DNA of 64,000 nucleotides from Caenorhabditis remanei (taxonomy: Eukaryota; Nematoda; Chromadorea; Rhabditida; Rhabditidae), in contig NC_071331.1 in the NCBI RefSeq assembly GCF_010183535.1, forward strand, positions 24,490,001-24,554,000, written 5' to 3'. This document shows positions 56,223-64,000 of the stretch, piece by piece. A program made the position numbers and the translations under genes. Below the pieces are notes generated by a model, which was not told the DNA's origin, did not search any database, and saw nothing but the letters and a program-made list of their open reading frames with translations. Position 1 is the first letter of the stretch. Each line of letters opens with the position of its first letter.

Positions 56223-59028
56223 TCTGGATTCCCCAAAACAATCCCAAATTGATCCTTTGATCCCCTCCAACACCTCAAGTCCATATCCGATAGTCTAGTC
56301 TGTGTTTTGATATGTGCACACACACCGAATTGCTCAATCACTTCTGATTCTCACCCAAATATTTATAATCGGTGTGGTTTGCACTGATCAAATTGGTGGA
56401 GAATAAGGGCTCTCTGTGTTTACTCACTCCCCCACACACACACACAATTCATTCCCGCGCAGCAGCTCTAAACCGTGTGCACTTTTTGCAAGTCCACCGT
56501 CCTTTATCGATGGGTCAGTCCTTTTCCTTCCTTCCTTCCTTTCCCATGTACAAACAGACACTGGCAACAAATTCCTATCGGTATATAGTGTCAGTAGTCA
56601 CATGTGTCTGTGATGTGGAAAAAGTTTAGAGAAAGAGGAAAAGGGTAAGAGCACTCTGCTGCCGCCTTCCCTTACACTCCTGAAAGAAGAGGAGCGTCGT
56701 GAAGGAGCCAGAAGGAGCCCAGAGGCGCACACACGTGTTTTTGTTTCCGTCAGTCACTTTTGATGAGAGTGGAGATACTTACACTTTTTCTCACCTTTTT
56801 CCTGGAAGGGATAGCATTCCGGAGAGGCTAGGCACCTGTTGGAACCGGTGGGTGTTCTTTGAGAGAGAGCTCTGCAAAGTTCGGAACTCATTGAGAGTGA
56901 GATTTGAGAGACTCCGACGGTTCTAGAGGAATTTGGAATATTCTGGGAGATCTGCGAGAATCTAATAGGTCCCAGATGATTCTAGACGACTCTTGGAGTA
57001 TTCTGAATCTAGAAGTTCTGAAGTCCTGAAAGGTCTGATAGGTTCCAGATGATTCTTCTTGGAGGATTCTGAATCTAGACGGATTCTAGACAAGAGGATT
57101 CTGGCGAGCTCAGAATGGTCCTGTAGGCCTGTTCGAGACTATTCTAGAAGGTTACACCTCAATCTAGAGATTCAGAAGAGATAGACACTTCTAGATGATC
57201 GTTTCAGACTGTTCTAGAGAACTCTCGACGATTTTGAATCTAGAGAATTCTCACATTCTCACAATGGTTCTGACGGGATTCTGAAGGATTCTAGTGATTC
57301 AGAAGAGTTCTAGACTTCGAGTTTTCCGAAACTGTCATAGTCAGTTCTAGAAAACTCTGGATTATTCTAGATTTTTCTGCCATGGTTCTAGACGATTCCA
57401 GAGTCTATTCTTGGCGCCGGTCGTATAGATTCGGTATGATCCGACGATCCTCGAGATTGTTCGAGTGACACGGAGAAATCGATGCTTCTGGAGCCTTCTG
57501 AAGGATTCCCGTCCAAATCTGGAGATTCTAGAAACTACTTTTGTAGCGCTCCGGAGGATTCGTGAAAGTATGAGGCTAAACGACGCTAGAGGCTCCTGAA
57601 GCTCTTCTGATAGCTTCTGATCTCAAGTTTCCGCGCCAACGGCACCCCAACCTCTCTTCAGAAGACACAATCCTGGTCACTGACTAACGCTGTCTTCTGA
57701 ATTCTGATTCCGATTGTTTTTCGTATTCATTCGTATCCAGTCAGTCTCAGAACAATTAGCTTTTTTTGATACGACTACATTTTCTTGTAGTTTTGGTGTC
57801 GAATTCTGGAAATCAGAAGCTATCGGAACACCTTCTGATCAACAAAAGCGGATTTCAGACAGAAGGTGGAGGAGGATGGGGCCAAATTGCTGAGCAGAAA
57901 TCAGCAAATTGGGCTCAAAAAACCAGAATTTTGGAGGTGAAGCCATTTTTGTGATTGCTATGGAGCGCACTTGCAACGGTCTGCTTACTAGAATATAGAT
58001 CTGTCCCAGCTATGAAGCCACGCCCACAAGCTAGACTCTAGCTATCTGTGGTTACGGTAGCAAACTTGCAAATCTGAAATTCCCTAATTTTTGACTGGAA
58101 AACCTTGCTCAAAATCTCCAAAAATCGCATTTTTTCACTTTTTTTTGTTAAAAATTGCTGAAAAATGACATTCTCAAATCTGTGAAGTTTGCTGTAAATC
58201 TATGCTGAAAGTCGACTCAGCGAGATCTTGAATTCCAAATTCCAGCCAGGAGCCACGCCCACAAGACGGGTTCTAGCTTCCATCATATCATCTTGTTGCT
58301 ACAGTAGGCCAAGCCTAATCTGGAAATCTGGAATTCCAAGCCACGGCTTCTAGAGACTACTGTATAACCAGACATTTGGCTAGGCAACATCTGAAATTCC
58401 AGAGCCACGCCCCTTCCAAAACGCCGGAAAAGAGGAGGAATACTAATACTAATTTAGTGGTAATAGATTCCCCCCCCCTTTTTTGCGGAATGAATGGAAG
58501 AAGAGAGGCGGCGGTAGTAGCAGCTGCTACCCCCCTACTACAACTACTAGCCGAAAAAAAACGGCCCTCTCTTTTTCTCGGAAGAAATAGTATGGATTAA
58601 GGAGAAGAGGAATTTGTGTTCCCCCACTCTCTCTCCAAGAAGAGACGCAGAGTAATGCCACTTGGCACAGTGCCAGCGGTTTCTCTGCCGTCTCTTCAAT
58701 TCAATCCAACACACATCCAGCACCGTCTGCGTCTCTCTGCTGGTGTTAACTGGCACGTGATTGAACGACGGACACACTTGGGAGGGGTCGCGTCTCCCGC
58801 ACGAGAGAGACCCCAGAGAGACTTGGCACACTGCCAAGTTTTTTTTTGGAGTGGCGCCCAGCCCCGCCCGTCAGCTCTCAGATGATATGATTGAGGAATG
58901 GTGATGATCTTTTGATCTCAATCTGAATCTGGGATACGGTTTTAGTTTTTTTTTGGCGGGAAGCGAGAGAGAGAGACAGAGAGTACAGTTTTTGATCTTT
59001 TACCCGCCAAATCGTGTGTTTTTCAGCA
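56223..59028. other. gene-poor stretch with TTCTAGAA-rich part
   Basis: CA-rich run near 56430. From 56930 to 57600 the text is dominated by GATTCTAGA, TTCTAGAA and GAGGATTCTG words. Between 58100 and 58900 it contains a GTCTCCCGCACGAGAGAGAC-type local inversion and TTGGCAC-GTGCCA-type words. Open frames at 58376-58600 and 58616-58885 lack splice context and show no recognisable motif. Confidence 0.45.
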
Positions 59029-59885
59029 GTTTCGGACGGTTAAAACCGCCTTTTTTTGAGGTTTTAAACGGTTTTACCACTGAAAAATGTGGTTTTAGAC
59101 CGTTTTTGTCAGTAGAAACCGCCTTTTTTGAGGTTTTTATGTGCAAGTAAGGTTTTTGTGCCGAAAATTGTCATTTTTATGCAGTTTTTGACAGTTAAAA
59201 CCGCTTTTTTTATGGTTTTAGACTGTTTTACCACTGAAAAATGTAGTTTTAGACCGTTTTTGACAGTAGAAACCGCTATTTTTGACATTTTTGTAAATTT
59301 TTATGTGATTTTAAACGGTTTTATCACTGAAAAATGTAGTTTTAGACCGTTTTTGACAGTAGAAACCGCTATTTTTGACATTTTTGTAAATTTTTATGTG
59401 ATTTTAAACGGTTTTATCACTAAAAAATGTAGTTTTAGACCGTTTTGGACAGTAGAAACCGCTATTTTTGAGGTTTTTGTGCCGAAATTTGTCATTTTTA
59501 CTCAATTTTTGACAGTTAAATCCGCCTTTTTTTGAAGTTTTCGTTAGTTTTTATGTGATTTTATACTGTTTATCATTAAAAAATGTAGTTTTAGACCATT
59601 TTTGACAGTAGAAACCGCTATTTTTGAGGTTTTTGTGCCGAAATTTGTCATTTTTACTCAATTTTTGACAGTTAAATCCGCCTTTTTTTGAAGTTTTCGT
59701 TAGTTTTTATGTGATTTTATACTGTTTATCATTAAAAAATGTAGTTTTAGACCATTTTTGACAGTAGAAACCGCTTTTTTTGAGGTTTTTGTGCCGAAAA
59801 TTGTCATTTTAACGCAATTTTTGACAGTTAAAACCGCCTTTTTATGGTTTTAGACTGTTTTACCACTGAAAAATGTGATTTTCGA
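59029..59885 (+). repeat. minisatellite with 93- and 156-base units
   Basis: Units begin GACAGTAGAAACCGCTATTT. Starts at 59262, 59355 and 59448 are 93 bases apart; starts at 59448, 59604 and 59760 are 156 bases apart, the longer form having an extra block containing CAATTTTTGACAGTTAAATC. More diverged units precede and follow. Confidence 0.9.
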
Positions 59886-62758
59886 CGGTTCAAACTGCAT
59901 TTTCTTATTAAAAGAGGTTTTTGGTGTTTTTAACGCGTAAAGTTACTATTTTTGCGGGCCCCTCAAAACCACTATTTTCGATTTTTCTGTACCAAAAGTT
60001 GATGTTTTAGCCGTGCAAAATCTCAGTTTTTCACTATTTTTGAAATTTTTTCAATCTTTTAGACCCACAAATTCCCATTTTCTCCCATTTCCGCTCTTTT
60101 CTGTGACAAAAATTGGGATTTTCTCATTTTTCGTCATTTTTTTGTAGGTTTTTGTGCTGAAAACACTGATTTATGACATTTTCATCAATTTCCAGATCAC
60201 AAAAATCACAATTTTCCTCAATTCTGTCCATTTTTTTGTGCCGAAAACCCTGATTTTTGATATTTTCATCGATTTCTAGACTCAAATTCCCTTTTTTTCT
60301 TCATTTTCTCGTTTTCTAGACCCAAAAATCTCTGTTTTCTTCTTTTTTTTCAATTTCCAATCATTTTTGACCTCTTTTTTCTCTCAAAAATCACAGTTTT
60401 TGACCTTTTTTTGAACCCGGAAGTACATTGTTATTTTCTCTGCGTCTCTCATCCCTCCACACTCTCTCGCCTCTCTTTTCGTTTTTCGACGATTTCTCTG
60501 ATTTTGCCACGTGGTTTCTACACTTTTTGGTTTTTTTTTCTTTTTTTTGACCGAAAAACGTTGTTTCGATGATGCCTGTATGATTTGGCTCTTTGCACAG
60601 TCCGTTTTCCACAGAAAATCCACTTTTTTGACGTTTTTTGAATCGAAAATACGAGTTTTCTATGATTTTTGACTGGAAAATGTTGATTTTTGCTTGTTTT
60701 TTTTGTGTTTTTCTCACTGAAAATTGCTAAAATAATGTTTTTTTATGATCAAATCCTTCGAAAATAAGATTTTTGTCATCAAAAACCTTCTAAAACTGCG
60801 AAAATGTTGAATTTTGATTTTTAGTCTATTAAAAAAAAAATGTCCCTTTTTTTTTAACTAAAACTACTCAAAATAGTGTTTTTGGTGGAAAAATTCAGTT
60901 TCTTCGCTGATTTCTCATCAGTTTGTTCGATCATGCTCAAAAACTCAAAAAATGACTTTTTTAAACCGAATTTTTTCATCAAAAACCGTTCAATATCCAC
61001 ATTTTTGCTCAAAAATTTGAATTTCTGTTGATTTTTTCTTGTTTTTCGCTCGTTTTTTTTACCAAAAAACGCTATTTTTCGGTCCAGAAACAGGCAATGA
61101 CCCGAAAAATCGAAAAAAAAAGTGATTTTTTAGTTCAATCTGCATTTTTTCCTCAAAATCCGTCTGAAAAAGCGTTTTCTAACCTAAAAATCCTTATTTT
61201 CCGCCTATTTTTCCATTTTCAGCTTCTAAAAACTGGAAAAATGAGCGAAAATCCCCATTTTATCGCATTTTCCCGCGATTTCTCCCGGTTTTCTCGATGA
61301 TTTACCTTCGAAATCTGATTTTCTACCCTATTTTTTGATTAGAAACTCCAAAAATCGAGTTTTTAACCGAATTTTTGCATTAAACATCTGAAAAAAACCT
61401 TATTTTCTATTCTAAAAACCTCGAAAAACTGGGAAAATTAGCTTTTTTACCTTCAAAATCTCATTTTCTACCAATTTTTTGTCTAAAAACTCTGGAATTT
61501 CAGTTTTTTCTTTTTTTTAGCTGGAAATTCTTCATTTCCTCCCCCTCACATGCACCTCATATAAATAAATAAATAAATATAATCTTATGCCCTTTTCCAC
61601 TCTCTCACATCACTCTTTTCGCTCGATTTCCCCCCTTCTTTTGCTGTTTTTTATTTTATTTTTCCCGCCGATTTAGTGTCAGGCGGGTTGGGAGAGAGGA
61701 AGGAGAAGAAGACTGGGAGGTTAGTGGTTAACTGGTGAGATCACGAGGTTCTGTTGTTGGGTGGGGGGGGTCTCAGTCTGTCTATCTCTCTCCACTATTC
61801 CATGTAGTTTGATTCAATTTGACTCTGAAATTTGGCTGAAAATACTCAAAAATCGGACATTTTCAGCCGATTTGAAGCTGGGCTTTTTTATGCTGAAAAA
61901 TTGTCTGAAAATGAGGTATTTTTCAGCGGAAAATTGGCTAAAAACGACCAATTTAGACTGAAATCACTCAAAAATCGGTCATTTTATGCCAATTTTAGCT
62001 CAAATCACCCAGAATGTCCCATTTCCACTTCTGGGTAGTTTGACCTTTAAATCGGCTGAAAATTGGATGGAAATGAGGTCAATTTCAGACTGTTTTAAAT
62101 AGATTTTCAGCCGATTTAAAGCTCAAAATCGACTGAAAATAAGAAAGTTGAAATGAAGGCCGAAAAATACCTAATTTTCAGCCAAATTTTATTCCATGTA
62201 GTTTGATTCAATTGGACTCTGAAATTTTGACTGAAAATGCTCAAAAATTGGACATTTTCAGCCGATTTTAGACTCAGATCACCCAGAAGTTGAAATCGGG
62301 TGAAAAATCCCTCATTTTCCGTAAAAATCGGACATTTTCAGCCAATTTGAAGCTCAATATCGACTGAAAACACAACTGTTGAAATGGGCTATGTTATGCT
62401 GAAAAATTGACTGAAAATGAGGTATTTTTCAGCGGAAAATTGGCTAAAAATGACCAATTTTGACTGAAATTACTCAAAAATCGGTCATTTTCAGCCAAAT
62501 TTCAGCAAATTCTTTGATTTCACTATCCGAGAGTGTTCCAGCTTGAAAATTTGTCATTTTCAGCCAATTTTCAGCCAATTTAAAGCTCAAATGACACAAA
62601 GCTTGAAATCGGGTATTTTCCGCTGAAAAATCTGTCATTTTCAGACAAGTTTCAGTTAATTTTTAAGCTCTAAAAATGCACCATTTCAACTTTCATGTTT
62701 TCAGTCGAATTTGAGCCTTGAATCGGCTGAAAATCGATCTAAAACAGTGTGAAAATGT
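59886..62758. other. gene-poor T-rich sequence
   Basis: T-runs and AAAATCGGACATTTTCAGCC-type words; 61800-62700 is a loose repetition of TTTCAGCC(A/G)ATTTTAAGCT-like text. No exon-like segment. ATAAATAAATAAATAAATAT near 61560 is a simple repeat. Confidence 0.5.
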
Positions 62759-62991
62759 CCAAGGAATTGAATTGGTTTTAGCCAAAAATAGGCGATTTGC
62801 GTGGCGAAAATTTCAGAAAATTGCTGAAAAAAGCAATTTTTCACGAATTTTAACAGGAAATTTGAGATTTTTGGCTGAAAATCGCTATTTCCCTGTTAAA
62901 ATTCGTGAAAAATTGCTTTTTTCAGCGATTTTTCAGAAATTTTCGCCTCGCAAATCGTCTATTTTTGGTTAAAACCAATCCAATTCATTGG
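62759..62991. repeat. 233-base palindrome
   Basis: Arms of about 105 bases (CCAAGGAATTGAATTGG and its near complement at the ends; AGCAATTTTTCACGAATTTT inside), with a short centre near 62875. Foldback element without coding capacity. Confidence 0.75.
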
Positions 62992-63291
62992 AATTAGGCT
63001 CAACGTTCTCGTTCTAATCTCCTGATTCTCCTAATCTCTAGAATCTTCTTATTTCCCCACACTTCCCCCATCCAAAACCAATCCCCTCCTTTATATACCC
63101 CCATCTAAGCTCCGCCCCCTTTCTACATACATTTTTTGGATTTTGCTCTTTTTGCTATAATCCCTTGAGAGGAAATGAATGATAAATCCCCTCTTATCAC
63201 CTTTTGATTGCTCTTTTGGCTGCTCTCAGACCAAAATAACACTGCCTGGCGTGTCGTTGGCCGCTTTTTATCAGGAAAAATGGGATCCAGA

Positions 63292-63632
63292 GAGCTCGAA
63301 AATTCAAAAACGCGTCTCAGGCGCCCCAGACTCCTTTTTGAATCGAAAGAACTGGAAAACGCGTCTCATGCGCCCCAGACTCATTTTTTGATTTGAAAGA
63401 AATGGGAAACGCGCTTCTGGCACCCCAGACTCCTTATTTTGCCTCGAGAGAACTGGAAAACGCGCCTCAGGCGCCCCAGTCTCATTTTGATTTGAGAACG
63501 CGGGAGAACGCGTCTCATGCGCCCCAGTCTCATTTTGATTTGAGAACTCGAGAGAACGCGTCTCAGGCGCCCCAGGATCCTCTTTTTGAATCGAAAGAAC
63601 TGGAAGACGCGTCTCAGGCGCCCCAGACAGCC
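63292..63632 (+). repeat. about 60-base tandem repeat rich in CGCGTCTCAGGCGCCCCAG
   Basis: Seven units, each GAACTGGAAAACGCGTCTCAGG-like followed by CGCCCCAGACTC and a T-rich spacer of roughly 20 bases. Both strands have long open frames through it because of the repeat, not because it codes. Confidence 0.85.
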
Positions 63633-64000
63633 TAAAAATGGAACTCTCGCCGTCATGCTCAGTGAGCATGACTCTTTTTCCATTTTGGAAACAAAATATG
63701 TGTTATTTTGCAAAACGAGACTCTAATAAGCGTGACGATGGAGGGGAGTCATGTGATTTCTAGTCAGAATAGGGGGTTTTCCTGAAGGCTGGGGTGCCGG
63801 TGAGCGCGTTTTTCTCGGAGATTTTCAAATTTCCGTCTGGCGCGCCTCCGTCGCCCCCTCTCCGCGATTTCGTCTCGCATTATTTGCATTTCGAAACATT
63901 CCGATGGTATATGACATCATTCTTGCTTCTTTCCTTCACATGCCTCTAGTAGTGGAATGCTGAGTCACTCGGCTGGTCCCCCCCTCTTGTGTTCCCTTCA
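63633..64000. other. right edge, no gene seen
   Basis: GC-richer than the preceding kilobases, with another copy of the CGCGTTTTTC...GGCGCGCC motif near 63800 and a TGAGTCA (AP-1-type) site near 63961. It could be the promoter of a gene beyond the window; that is only a guess. Confidence 0.35.

Noticed and set aside
58616..58885. 89-residue open frame and neighbouring frames on both strands
   Set aside because: Lie in locally inverted, repeat-like GC-rich sequence; no motif and no exon partners.
59128..59535. 135-residue open frame with repeated TVETAIFDIFVNFYVI-type peptide
   Set aside because: A by-product of the 93-base (31-codon) minisatellite period.
59029..59885. CRISPR-like array of repeats
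   Set aside because: Units are contiguous and similar throughout, with no unique spacers, in a eukaryotic genome.

Overview
The window looks like a Caenorhabditis-type nematode genome. It is AT-rich, with many introns of about 45-50 bases that end in TTTCAG-like acceptors and start with GTAAGT/GTGAGT-like donors. The ATG codons of several genes follow directly on a splice acceptor. MITE-like foldback elements flanked by TA are abundant. No species can be named from sequence alone. No functional RNA gene was recognised.

Layout. 1-9.4 kb: no gene; degenerate repeat modules, three foldback elements and a 20-base G run. 9.4-12.3 kb (+): a six-exon claudin-like four-membrane-segment gene. 12.9-23.6 kb: a cluster of six intact genes (A, C, E, F, G on minus, B on plus) from one family of about 202-220 residues with five or six membrane segments. 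All have three exons and phase-0 introns at matching places. 23.8-25.7 kb: transposon graveyard with a broken Penelope-type reverse transcriptase split by a TA-flanked MITE. 26.1-28.2 kb (+): gene K, an unrecognised multi-span membrane protein in ten exons. 28.9-35.8 kb (+): an orphan duplicate of K exon 2, a seventh intact family member (D), a pseudogene copy of E, and gene J, a damaged K paralogue. 35.9-37.0 kb: a 1.1 kb near-perfect palindrome. 37.2-46.9 kb (+): gene H, an acidic, RRM-like, RGG-rich nuclear-type protein. 47.5-52.3 kb (+): an SLC10 (sodium/bile acid symporter type) transporter with an extracellular N-terminal domain. 52.3-64 kb: no supported exon; tandem repeats, a hairpin and low-complexity sequence.

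How the parts relate. The six-span family seems to have spread by recent local duplication with inversion: C and D are nearly identical in opposite orientation, F and G are tandem copies, and E has a broken inverted copy. Nearly all copies keep an ACCATCTGC-like E-box about 60-110 bases upstream of the ATG, which suggests shared control, perhaps by a bHLH factor. The same neighbourhood is full of one foldback repeat family, a plausible substrate for the rearrangements. Two unrelated genes, the claudin and the E/F/G group, have short introns built around the same 20-mer. Exon boundaries below come from reading frame, splice signals and comparison between paralogues within this window only.
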